DNA from: Methanothrix sp.
Lineage (GTDB): Archaea > Halobacteriota > Methanosarcinia > Methanotrichales > Methanotrichaceae
NCBI GenBank assembly: GCA_028688175.1
Contig: JAQTYS010000176.1
Span: 1 to 5,707 of the forward strand
Reading direction: 5' to 3'
Length of the DNA: 5,707 nt
The notes under the pieces were generated by a model. It was given only the letters and a program-made list of their open reading frames with translations. It was not told the DNA's origin and searched no databases. Made by a program: the position numbers and the translations under genes. Below, in pieces: positions 1-5,707 of this stretch (positions are counted from its first letter, which is position 1; each line of letters begins with the position of its first letter).

Positions 1-1
1 G

Positions 2-1474
2 AAGATGGGCTTTGAGGTAAAGGTAGGAGAGCATATCTCCCGGAGGGAGATCCTGGGAAAGCTGGTGGACATTCTCTTTGAGAGAAACGACCTTGACCTT
101 TCTCCTGGCCGCTTCCGGTCGAAGGGCGACACCATCGATCTGGTACCCGGCTATTTCAACAACATCATCCGAATCGAGATGTTCGGGGATGAGGTGGAGA
201 GGATCTCTGAGGTTGACCGGCAGACGGGCCATCTTGTAGAGGATATGAATTATTTCTTCGTCTATCCGGCACGCCATTATGTGATCCCGGAGGAGGAGCA
301 GAAGGCAGCCATAGAGACCATCCTGGCAGAGCTGGAGGAGCGGCTGCCGCAGCTGGACATGATCGAAGCCCACCGGCTCAAGCAACGCACGTTGCACGAC
401 ATGGAGATGATCTCGGAGACGGGCAGCTGCAAAGGCATCGAGAACTATTCTCGCCACTTCGACCGCCGCCAGCCTGGCGAGGCGCCCTACTGTCTGGTTG
501 ACTATTTTCCGGATGATTTTCTGCTGGTCATCGATGAGAGCCACCAGACCCTGCCACAGCTACGAGCCATGTACAATGGCGATCGGTCTCGAAAGAAGAG
601 TTTAGTGGACTATGGTTTTCGTCTGCCCAGCAGCTACGACAACCGGCCCCTGCGTTTTGATGAGTTCGAGCAGCACATGAAAAATGTGATATTCGTGTCT
701 GCCACGCCTGGTGACTACGAACTGCAGAATTCCAGTCAGGTAGTGGAGCAGATCATTCGGCCCACGGGCCTGCTCGATCCTCTGGTTGAGATCCGGCCTA
801 TTGAGGGTCAGGTAAGAGATGTGATGACAGAAATCCACCACGTAGTAGCGAAGGGCGACCGGGCACTGGTGACAACGCTTACCAAGCGCCTGGCTGAAGA
901 GCTCACCGACTTTCTGGCTCAAAATGATATCAAGGCCCGCTACCTTCACTCAGACATAGATACCCTGGAGAGGACAGAGATCATCCGCGAGCTGCGCCTG
1001 GGCAAGTTCGACGTCCTGGTGGGCATAAACCTGCTCCGTGAGGGGCTGGATATCCCAGAGGTGGGCTTCATCGGCATTCTAGATGCAGATAAAGAGGGTT
1101 TCTTGCGGGATGAGAAGAGCCTCATCCAGACCATTGGCCGGGCCTCCCGTAATGCCAACTCCCGCGTGGTCCTTTACGCGGACCGGATGACCGGCTCCAT
1201 CCTCGCCGCCGTGCAGAAGACAGAGCAGCGCAGGGCGCTGCAGATGGCCTACAACCAAGAGCACGGCCTCGTTCCTCGGACTATCAAGAAACCCATCCGG
1301 GAGAAGGTGGTGGAGATCACTGATACCAGGCACATTCCCAAGTCTGAAATCCCCAATGTGATCATTGAGCTGGAGGCGGAGATGAGGGAGGCTGCGGAGA
1401 GGCTGGAGTTTGAGAGAGCGATACAATTACGGGACACGGCGCGCAGGCTGGAAAGGGATATGAAAGTGGCGTGA
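2..1474 (+). CDS. uvrB: UvrABC excinuclease subunit B, 5'-truncated by window edge
   Basis: UvrB is the helicase-fold damage-verification subunit of nucleotide excision repair. It is loaded by UvrA and then recruits UvrC to make the incisions. The reading frame is open to the window edge, and the 489 residues from the first visible Met cover about the last three-quarters of a protein that is usually near 650-680 residues. The missing part should hold Walker A and the damage-probing beta-hairpin. Visible, numbered from the Met at position 5: the DEAD-like motif II DESH (177-180), SATP motif III (232-235), GINLLREGLDIP motif V (340-351), the DADKEGFLR segment (360-368) and QTIGRASRN motif VI (375-383). 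A C-terminal UVR motif (about 449-489, with LEFERAIQLRD) would bind UvrC. All visible motifs look intact. No uvrA or uvrC lies in the window. Identity is firm; the Met at position 5 is internal, not the true start. Confidence 0.97.
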   Translation, partial: KMGFEVKVGEHISRREILGKLVDILFERNDLDLSPGRFRSKGDTIDLVPGYFNNIIRIEMFGDEVERISEVDRQTGHLVEDMNYFFVYPARHYVIPEEEQKAAIETILAELEERLPQLDMIEAHRLKQRTLHDMEMISETGSCKGIENYSRHFDRRQPGEAPYCLVDYFPDDFLLVIDESHQTLPQLRAMYNGDRSRKKSLVDYGFRLPSSYDNRPLRFDEFEQHMKNVIFVSATPGDYELQNSSQVVEQIIRPTGLLDPLVEIRPIEGQVRDVMTEIHHVVAKGDRALVTTLTKRLAEELTDFLAQNDIKARYLHSDIDTLERTEIIRELRLGKFDVLVGINLLREGLDIPEVGFIGILDADKEGFLRDEKSLIQTIGRASRNANSRVVLYADRMTGSILAAVQKTEQRRALQMAYNQEHGLVPRTIKKPIREKVVEITDTRHIPKSEIPNVIIELEAEMREAAERLEFERAIQLRDTARRLERDMKVA

Positions 1475-1495
1475 GATTCGCCTCACTTCATTTTG
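1471..1495 (+). terminator. possible terminator at the end of uvrB
   Basis: The inverted repeat GTGAG (1471-1475) / CTCAC (1482-1486) with a 6-nt loop overlaps the uvrB stop codon. It is followed by the T-rich stretch TTCATTTTG. The stem is only 5 bp, and a competing 4-bp GGCG/CGCC pairing exists (1468-1471 with 1479-1482). Archaeal termination depends more on T-tracts than on hairpins, so this is only a candidate. Confidence 0.3.
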
Positions 1496-1562
1496 CCAAT
1501 GTCTCAAACTCAGAAACAAAATTAACTCTCTAAAACACCGAAAACATGCATTTCCCCAAATC

Positions 1563-1572
1563 CGACATGTCG
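1563..1572. promoter_or_regulatory. 10-bp perfect palindrome upstream of the MATE gene, candidate operator
   Basis: CGACATGTCG is its own reverse complement. It lies in the uvrB-MATE spacer about 80 nt before the MATE start and a few bases before a T/A-rich promoter-like element. MATE exporters are often controlled by dimeric repressors such as MarR or TetR proteins that bind palindromes, so it could be an operator. No regulator gene is present in the window, and a 10-bp palindrome can arise by chance. Confidence 0.25.
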
Positions 1573-1577
1573 ACAGC

Positions 1578-1586
1578 CTTTTATTC
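1578..1586 (+). promoter_or_regulatory. weak TATA-like element for the MATE gene
   Basis: CTTTTATTC is the best A/T-rich match to an archaeal TATA box in the spacer. Initiation about 26 nt downstream (near 1609) would leave a leader of about 40 nt that includes the GGTGAT ribosome site. No clear purine-rich BRE precedes it, so support is weak. Confidence 0.22.
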
Positions 1587-1638
1587 TCTCCTTGGCCGGA
1601 TTATCGGAGACTGCCCAGATATTGCCAAAAGAAACTGC

Positions 1639-1646
1639 GGTGATGG
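1639..1646 (+). promoter_or_regulatory. ribosome binding site supporting a TTG start for the MATE gene
   Basis: GGTGATGG matches the GGTGAT part of the complement to the 16S rRNA 3' end. Its GGTGAT core ends 6 nt before the TTG at 1651. An in-frame TAA sits at 1648-1650, so TTG is the first possible start in that frame. The ATG at 1643 lies in another frame and stops after 18 codons. Confidence 0.5.
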
Positions 1647-1650
1647 ATAA

Positions 1651-3069
1651 TTGGATAGCGATGAAAAATCTTACGACGATCAAAATCAAAAAGAGATGAC
1701 TAAAGGCGTTTCCTTATTGATCGGAGAGCCAAAAAAGGCTATTTTGAAGCTCTCCGGCCCAATGATCGTCGCCATGCTGATTCTTGCTGCCTATAATCTG
1801 GTAAACGCCGTCTGGGTCTCAGGCCTGGGATCTGATGCCCTGGCAGCAGTTGGGTTTGTGAGCCCCATTTTTATGGTGGTGGTGGGCCTCTCCAATGGCC
1901 TTGGCGCCGGCGTATCTTCTTGCATCTCCCGCAGAATTGGAGCTAGAGACAAGAGCGGCGCAGACAATGCGACCATGCATGCCCTGCTCTTAACGATCAT
2001 CGTATCTGTGATAATAACCCTCGTCCTCCTCTATTTTCTCGAGCCGATGCTTCTGGTTATCGGCGCGGGAACGGCTCTTGACCTCGCCCTCGAATACGGC
2101 AATATCGTCTTTGCGGGAAGCATATTGATAGTCTTCACGAACACAGCATATGCGATTTTGAGGGGTGAGGGGGACACAAAACGCACCATGTATGCCATGG
2201 GAGCAGGATCGCTGATCAATGCCGTTTTGGACCCCATCCTGATCTATTGGGCGGGGCTTGGAATCGCAGGAGCGGCATGGGGTACTATCATCTCACTAAT
2301 CCTGGTTTCGGCAGTTCAAATTTACTGGCTGATCATTAAGAAAGACACCTATGTCTCCATCTCCCGCAAATCCTTTGTTCCGAGCATGGGCGTGATGAAG
2401 GACATTCTTCAGGTGGGGATACCGGCAAGTCTTGAGTTCCTGCTCTTCTCGATAGATGCAATTATCATCAATTGGATGCTGGTCCGAGTTTCAGGCATAG
2501 ACGCAGTGGCCGTTTATACCGCCGGTTGGCGGGTGATAATGATCGCCATCATTCCTTTGATCGCCATTGCCACCGCAGAGATTTCGGTTGCGGGAGCTGC
2601 CATCGGAGCCAGAAGATATGAAAATCTACCAATCATCCACAATTATTCGACGAAGCTGGGATTTTTCATCGGAACGGCCACGGCTATCATTACCTGGATT
2701 TTGGCACCACAGATAACCACGTTCTTTACCTATACCTCGGAGAGCGCTCACCTGGCACCAGTGATGATTGCATTTATGCATGTCATGTGCCTGTTCTATC
2801 CTTTTGTCTCGCCCGGCATCATGTCCGCCTGTCTCTTCCAGGGAGCGGGTAAAGGGCTTACCTCTCTCATGCTCAATATGATGCGCGATGTGATTCTCAT
2901 AACCATGTTGTCTTTTGTTCTGGGCATGGTCCTGGGATTTGGTCAGGAGGGCATCTGGTGGGGAATTGTCTTTGGCAACATCAGCGGGAGTCTTTTTGCT
3001 TACCTGTGGGCCAAGCTGTACATAACGCGGCTGGTGAAGGATAGAAAAGCTGCATGTACATCTTCATAA
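1651..3069 (+). CDS. MATE family efflux transporter
   Basis: This is a multidrug and toxic compound extrusion (MATE) protein, a cytoplasmic-membrane antiporter that exports organic cations, drugs or metabolites in exchange for Na+ or H+. The substrate cannot be told from sequence. It has 472 residues, the usual size, with about 12 hydrophobic segments in two six-helix halves; the first begins near residue 36. Visible family features are a G-x-DALAAVGF-like stretch after TM1 (about 60-69), the SRRIGARD loop (93-100), and RGEGDTKR (171-178) followed by N190 and D194-P195 and the GIAGAAWGT segment (204-212). The start is TTG, chosen for the SD at 1639-1646. The ATG at 1696 (residue 16) has only a weak purine run before it, but it would remove a charged Asp/Lys/Gln-rich tail and is where many archaeal homologues seem to begin. 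The gene appears monocistronic: its spacer from uvrB is 176 nt and the downstream gene is convergent. Confidence 0.93.
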   Translation: MDSDEKSYDDQNQKEMTKGVSLLIGEPKKAILKLSGPMIVAMLILAAYNLVNAVWVSGLGSDALAAVGFVSPIFMVVVGLSNGLGAGVSSCISRRIGARDKSGADNATMHALLLTIIVSVIITLVLLYFLEPMLLVIGAGTALDLALEYGNIVFAGSILIVFTNTAYAILRGEGDTKRTMYAMGAGSLINAVLDPILIYWAGLGIAGAAWGTIISLILVSAVQIYWLIIKKDTYVSISRKSFVPSMGVMKDILQVGIPASLEFLLFSIDAIIINWMLVRVSGIDAVAVYTAGWRVIMIAIIPLIAIATAEISVAGAAIGARRYENLPIIHNYSTKLGFFIGTATAIITWILAPQITTFFTYTSESAHLAPVMIAFMHVMCLFYPFVSPGIMSACLFQGAGKGLTSLMLNMMRDVILITMLSFVLGMVLGFGQEGIWWGIVFGNISGSLFAYLWAKLYITRLVKDRKAACTSS

Positions 3070-3166
3070 TGATCCGGCCCCATTCCCTGGGCCTTCCACC
3101 AGGCTGCCCGCAAGCTTGTAGATCTGACCGGACGCCCACCTCTCTTCCTTCCGCCAAATAGCAGGA

Positions 3167-3694
3167 TTAGCATTTCCAATTGACGGCAAGATCGACTATC
3201 AAAGCCGCTATTAAGCCAAGACCGAAAATACAATATAATAATATAAATATCTTGGGCAGAGCCTGCTCTTTATCTGAGAAATTCAAGCCGTGGATAGAAT
3301 GACTTCCGCTCGATCCATCCATAGGATATATCAATTCCTCCCGATGATACATATTTTCTATTCCACTCATCTTTTTTTCCATATCTTTGAGCACATTTAT
3401 GCGAAATCCGACTAGCTTTTTATAGTTGGATAAAAGCTCACTCCATCGCCTGGAGATGATGATCCCGGAGACGATCAGAGGCACAGGCAATAAAAGCCTC
3501 CAGACTCCTGTTGCCCCCAAATCCTTGATCAAAAGTCCAATGGCCACGAGCAACAACGAATTGACGGCAACATAAGTATTAGAAATGGTCTGGCGTCGCT
3601 CGCTTAAACGAGCCGTATCCTCAATGAAAAGGCTATATTCTTCAAATTTATTGACCCTGTTATTGCTCATGCCGCTATTTTGCGTTTCCGTCAA
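3167..3694 (-). CDS. RipA-family octameric / SLATT-like membrane protein, candidate effector
   Basis: A 175-residue membrane protein. Its order is a short polar tail, an amphipathic motif (EEYSLFIEDTARLSERRQ, 18-35), TM1 (about 41-57), TM2 (about 65-81), a cytosolic helix beginning RRW...Y (82-91), a polar loop, FSDKEQALPKIF (139-150) and TM3 (about 148-170). This pattern of SERRQ before TM1, RxW...Y after TM2 and E..xPxIF before the last helix matches, from memory, the RipA-family octameric membrane proteins. It also resembles SLATT proteins, which are proposed pore-forming effectors of nucleotide-signal immune systems. Family placement is fairly good; function is inferred. The start is TTG, because a strong GGGGAGGA site lies 6 nt upstream. 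The ATG at residue 9 (3670) has no comparable site. It begins 15 nt after the stop of the upstream TPR gene, so the two are almost certainly co-transcribed and probably translationally coupled. Base composition looks more AT-rich than uvrB. Confidence 0.82.
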   Translation of the reverse strand: MTETQNSGMSNNRVNKFEEYSLFIEDTARLSERRQTISNTYVAVNSLLLVAIGLLIKDLGATGVWRLLLPVPLIVSGIIISRRWSELLSNYKKLVGFRINVLKDMEKKMSGIENMYHREELIYPMDGSSGSHSIHGLNFSDKEQALPKIFILLYCIFGLGLIAALIVDLAVNWKC

Positions 3695-3700
3695 TTGCCT

Positions 3701-3708
3701 TCCTCCCC
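3701..3708 (-). promoter_or_regulatory. strong ribosome binding site fixing the TTG start of the membrane-protein gene
   Basis: Read on the minus strand, GGGGAGGA starts one base after the TAA stop of the upstream gene (3712-3710). It ends 6 nt before the TTG at 3694. This is the strongest SD in the window, and its position suits re-initiation by ribosomes finishing the upstream gene. Confidence 0.65.
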
Positions 3709-3709
3709 G

Positions 3710-5095
3710 TTATCTCGCATCCATTTTCTCAACAATCAATCTCAGATTTTCAGCTGCTTTTTTATCGCCATTCTCTTTGAACCGTTCTTGAATTAACCTC
3801 AGATTATTAATTGTAGTCTCAAAGTTCCAGGTGGCTTTGCCTTTCAGAATCAATTTATCCGCTGCTGCATTGGCAGTATCCCAATCATCTCCTAATACCG
3901 ACACCTCAAGCACGGTAGCGATATCCCAGTAATCATTAGAAGCAAGGCCTCCACGCCGAACTAAAGCAAACTTCACAAGAGGATATAGTTCTTTGATAGC
4001 CGCATATGCCTTATCGCCTCCTTTCTCGAAGAGAAGAGTGAGTGCATTAACCCCTGGATAATAGTCCCTCGGGTCCTCCATGAAACCTTTGCTGTAGCAT
4101 GCGATCGCTTCGTCCAGAGCTGCCCTTGCTTTTCCTGTATTCCCCGCTCCCTTAGCATCTTTATACAGATCTTTATAGACTCGCCCAAGAATTCCGCAGG
4201 TCTCCGGAGATTCACCATGCTCTTTTATCAACCCCTCCAGTATTCCAATCGCCCTATCCCTATCATCATTTTTATTTCTTCTATTCAGAGCAAAGGCCAA
4301 CTGCTCCTGGACAGTCACGATCTCTCGGATGGAGGCGGGAAAAAGATCAACGATCCTGATCATATCATCATAGGGGTCCTTGAATTTTTCCGAGGCTACA
4401 TCACGATAGGACAGGAGGAGATCAACCAGCAGCTCGGCAGGAGCTATGTTAAAGTCCCCGATAGATCTCTCAATTTCTTTTATATCGGATAACGCTGTTG
4501 TGCGGGATGGGTTTCTTCTTGCCTGCTCCAACTTTATCCGAATAGCGTTGATATGCAGCGCCCTATCCCTGAAAGTTTCAGTTGATTCGTGAGGGAGATC
4601 GATACCTGGAAATTTATGCAAGACCTGGAAGAGAGGGCTATCAGGCTCACAAGTGTCTTTTTTAGCATCTGCAATCTTCTTCTCCAGATTTTCCTTAAGG
4701 GCGATGGCATCCCTGTCGCTTAAGACGCCCTTATTGAGTTTGTAGGGCAGGGCTCTTAGGGGAGCTACATCAAAGGGCAGTTTTGTCTGAGATGAGAAAA
4801 TGAGAATGGTGGATCTCGGTCTTGCGCAGTGCCTTATGCCCAGCTCATAGAAGACATTGGGATTTGCCAGGGTGAGATCAGCAATGACGATCTCCGCCAG
4901 AAGGAGACGCTCATACATTGAGAGGTGAATAAAGCCTCCAGAACGCTCCTCATCGGCACGAATTATTTCAACATTGCAAGCTAATGCGGCAGGCTTTATC
5001 GCCTTTTCATAGATATCATCGAAATCGATCTCTACTTTGCCGGCACGTTTCCTGCCAAATGGCATAGCCACGAAGACCAATGGTTTAAGGGGCAT
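3710..5095 (-). CDS. deoxyribosyltransferase-like (DRHyd) plus TRAFs-binding TPR protein, ASK1-like architecture
   Basis: A 461-residue soluble two-part protein. Residues about 5-120 form a Rossmannoid nucleoside 2-deoxyribosyltransferase-like domain. Its visible motifs are VFVAMPFG (7-14), DFDDIY (24-29), RADE (46-49), IADLT (71-75) and NPNVFYELGIRH (78-89). E84 sits where deoxyribosyltransferases have their nucleophilic Glu. Residues about 175-461 are alpha-helical TPR-like repeats with the DUF4071/MAP3K TRAFs-binding signature: LGRVYKDLY (303-311), then AIACYSKGF (330-338) and DPRDYYPGVNALTLL (341-355). The same order occurs in the N-terminal regulatory half of animal ASK1. From family knowledge I infer that a TPR sensor controls a nucleotide- or nucleoside-cleaving domain; the true substrate is unknown. 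The start at 5095 is chosen because AGGAG (5107-5103) ends 7 nt before it. The in-frame ATG at 5101 is only one base from that site; it would add two residues. It leads the operon with the downstream membrane-protein gene. Confidence 0.85.
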   Translation of the reverse strand: MPLKPLVFVAMPFGRKRAGKVEIDFDDIYEKAIKPAALACNVEIIRADEERSGGFIHLSMYERLLLAEIVIADLTLANPNVFYELGIRHCARPRSTILIFSSQTKLPFDVAPLRALPYKLNKGVLSDRDAIALKENLEKKIADAKKDTCEPDSPLFQVLHKFPGIDLPHESTETFRDRALHINAIRIKLEQARRNPSRTTALSDIKEIERSIGDFNIAPAELLVDLLLSYRDVASEKFKDPYDDMIRIVDLFPASIREIVTVQEQLAFALNRRNKNDDRDRAIGILEGLIKEHGESPETCGILGRVYKDLYKDAKGAGNTGKARAALDEAIACYSKGFMEDPRDYYPGVNALTLLFEKGGDKAYAAIKELYPLVKFALVRRGGLASNDYWDIATVLEVSVLGDDWDTANAAADKLILKGKATWNFETTINNLRLIQERFKENGDKKAAENLRLIVEKMDAR

Positions 5096-5102
5096 GAACA
5101 TT

Positions 5103-5107
5103 CTCCT
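5103..5107 (-). promoter_or_regulatory. ribosome binding site deciding the start of the TPR gene
   Basis: AGGAG on the minus strand lies 7 nt before the ATG at 5095 but only 1 nt before the ATG at 5101. Normal SD spacing therefore favours 5095. Confidence 0.5.
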
Positions 5108-5117
5108 ACTTGTGGCG

Positions 5118-5124
5118 TATTTAA
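5118..5124 (-). promoter_or_regulatory. TATA-like element before the two-gene unit
   Basis: TTAAATA on the minus strand, preceded by CAAG as a possible purine BRE, resembles an archaeal TATA box. Its centre is about 26 nt from the ATG at 5095, which would imply an almost leaderless transcript. That conflicts with the SD at 5103-5107, so either the promoter lies farther upstream or the SD is not used. Low confidence. Confidence 0.22.
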
Positions 5125-5125
5125 C

Positions 5126-5166
5126 TTGTAGGATCGCTAAGGTCGGATTTCGATGTTGTATCGCTA
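5126..5166. repeat. two imperfect direct repeats upstream of the two-gene unit
   Basis: On the + strand, TTGTA-GGA-TCGCTA (5126-5139) is repeated as TTGTA-TCGCTA (5156-5166). Both copies are followed by AGG after a short variable gap. The TTGTA parts start 30 bp apart, close to three helical turns. The copies lie just upstream of the TATA-like element on the minus strand, where an archaeal activator or repressor could bind. The two half-motifs match exactly but their internal spacing differs by 3 nt, which weakens the case. Confidence 0.35.
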
Positions 5167-5174
5167 TGAAGGCC

Positions 5175-5188
5175 TGCCCAAAAAGGCA
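5175..5188 (-). terminator. weak hairpin with T-tract after the acetyltransferase gene
   Basis: On the minus strand, TGCC-TTTTTG-GGCA forms a 4-bp stem with a T5 tract in the loop, about 20 nt after the GNAT stop. A T-run can end archaeal transcription, which would separate this gene from the downstream two-gene unit. The element is short and could be chance. Confidence 0.2.
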
Positions 5189-5209
5189 CTTACGAAATCA
5201 CGGGAGAGA

Positions 5210-5707
5210 TCAGGGCGCCACATCTTTTACTTTGGCATACAGGTACTGGTCGAGCATTCTCCCGTCCTTAAAGACTGAATCCCTCATGATTCCCTCAAGG
5301 GTAAAACCAGCCTTCTCAAGCACCCTGGCAGAAGCGACATTCGTGGTGTAGGGCTCTGCGAAGATACGGTGAAAGCCAAGGTTTGTAAAAGCGTATTCGC
5401 TCAACGCCCGTACTGCGGCAGTCATTATCCCATTGCCCCAGAAAGGCTCTGCCAGCCAGTATCCCAGCTCTGCGGTTAACCGGTGAACATCGCTCCCGGC
5501 CATCAGACCGATGCTTCCAATGGCCTCACCATCGAATGCAATTGCAAAATATGATCCGGGCTGCATTCGCATTGCCCGGTAGAGGAAAGCTTCTGCATCC
5601 GCCATCGTGTAGGGATGAGGAAAAGCATCTCGCAGGTTAATCCAGATATTTCTGTTACTGGCATACTGGACTATTGATGCCGCATCTTCCTTCTGCCAGT
5701 CTCGAAT
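5210..5707 (-). CDS. GNAT family N-acetyltransferase, RimJ/RimL-like, 5'-truncated by window edge
   Basis: A GCN5-related acetyltransferase of the RimJ/RimL/SpeG-like group, which moves acetyl from acetyl-CoA to an amino group of a protein or small molecule; the substrate is unknown. The frame stays open from the stop at 5210 to the window end, giving 165 residues beginning IRDWQKEDAASI. This is typical RimJ-like N-terminal sequence, so the ATG at 5605 (residue 35) is internal and only a short N-terminal piece is missing. Visible are the core strand AELGYWL (79-85), the acetyl-CoA pyrophosphate loop around WGNGIMTAAV (90-99), and NVASARVLEKAGF (123-135), the usual Asn-plus-helix motif near the C-terminus. 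No broken motif is seen. It lies 114 nt upstream of the TPR gene on the same strand, but nothing in the sequence links their functions. Confidence 0.92.
   Translation of the reverse strand: MRDWQKEDAASIVQYASNRNIWINLRDAFPHPYTMADAEAFLYRAMRMQPGSYFAIAFDGEAIGSIGLMAGSDVHRLTAELGYWLAEPFWGNGIMTAAVRALSEYAFTNLGFHRIFAEPYTTNVASARVLEKAGFTLEGIMRDSVFKDGRMLDQYLYAKVKDVAP

Noticed and set aside
602..1437. Four minus-strand open frames (602-949, 946-1158, 1079-1426, 1249-1437)
   Set aside because: They lie antisense to uvrB, which has a full set of conserved motifs. Their translations resemble no family and they overlap one another.
1643..1699. ATG at 1643 as an alternative start before the MATE gene
   Set aside because: It is in a different frame from the transporter and reaches a stop after 18 codons.
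1791..2237. Minus-strand open frames within the MATE gene
   Set aside because: They are shadows of a clear membrane-transporter reading frame and have no recognisable product.
3086..3103. CCTGG/CCAGG inverted repeat between the convergent genes as a bidirectional terminator
   Set aside because: The stem is only 5 bp with an 8-nt loop and no T-run follows on either strand, so it is not supported as a terminator.
3000..3233. Minus-strand open frame of 77 residues spanning the convergent junction
   Set aside because: It overlaps the ends of both the MATE gene and the membrane-protein gene and has no family-like sequence.
3585..3791. Plus-strand 68-residue open frame
   Set aside because: It is antisense to the junction of the two-gene unit, whose frames show clear domain motifs.
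3973..4492. Open frames of 81 (-) and 91 (+) residues inside the TPR gene
   Set aside because: They overlap the TRAFs-binding TPR coding sequence in other frames and resemble nothing known.
5037..5351. Plus-strand 104-residue open frame across the TPR-GNAT spacer
   Set aside because: It runs antisense into two well-supported genes and has no family signal.

Overview
The window looks like part of an archaeal genome, most likely a methanogen of the Methanosarcinales (Methanothrix/Methanosaeta-like). This placement is an inference from protein flavour and GC content that I remember, not from any search. The supporting points are an archaeal-type MATE transporter, a UvrB of the kind some methanogens carry, and Shine-Dalgarno (SD) sites of the GGTGAT/GGAGG type, two of which sit before apparent TTG starts. 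A bacterial origin is not formally excluded.

Layout: the left half is on the + strand. It holds the 3' three-quarters of uvrB (nucleotide excision repair; about 160 N-terminal residues lie outside the window). A 176-nt spacer follows, with a possible terminator, a 10-bp palindrome and a weak promoter-like element. A complete MATE-family multidrug/metabolite efflux gene comes next. The right half is on the - strand and runs convergently toward the MATE gene. Read in the direction of transcription it has a GNAT acetyltransferase (5' end cut by the window edge), a 114-nt spacer, a 461-residue protein and a 175-residue membrane protein. The 461-residue protein joins a nucleoside-deoxyribosyltransferase-like Rossmannoid domain to a TPR/TRAFs-binding (DUF4071-like) region. 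The membrane protein belongs to the RipA-family octameric/SLATT-like group.

The most interesting part is the tight two-gene unit at 3167-5095. Its first protein has the same domain order as the N-terminal regulatory half of animal ASK1 (MAP3K5): a deoxyribohydrolase-like domain followed by a TRAFs-binding TPR region. Unlike ASK1, as I remember it, it keeps an apparent catalytic glutamate. Its second protein is a small multi-pass membrane protein resembling families proposed as effectors in nucleotide-dependent immune systems. The genes are 15 nt apart, and the second has a strong SD directly after the first stop codon. I infer a sensor/nucleotide-enzyme plus membrane-effector module, possibly antiviral or stress-responsive. 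This is not demonstrated by the sequence. The unit looks more AT-rich than uvrB, which would fit an accessory, transferred module.

There are no RNA genes, insertion sequences, CRISPR arrays or gene-free stretches over 300 bases.
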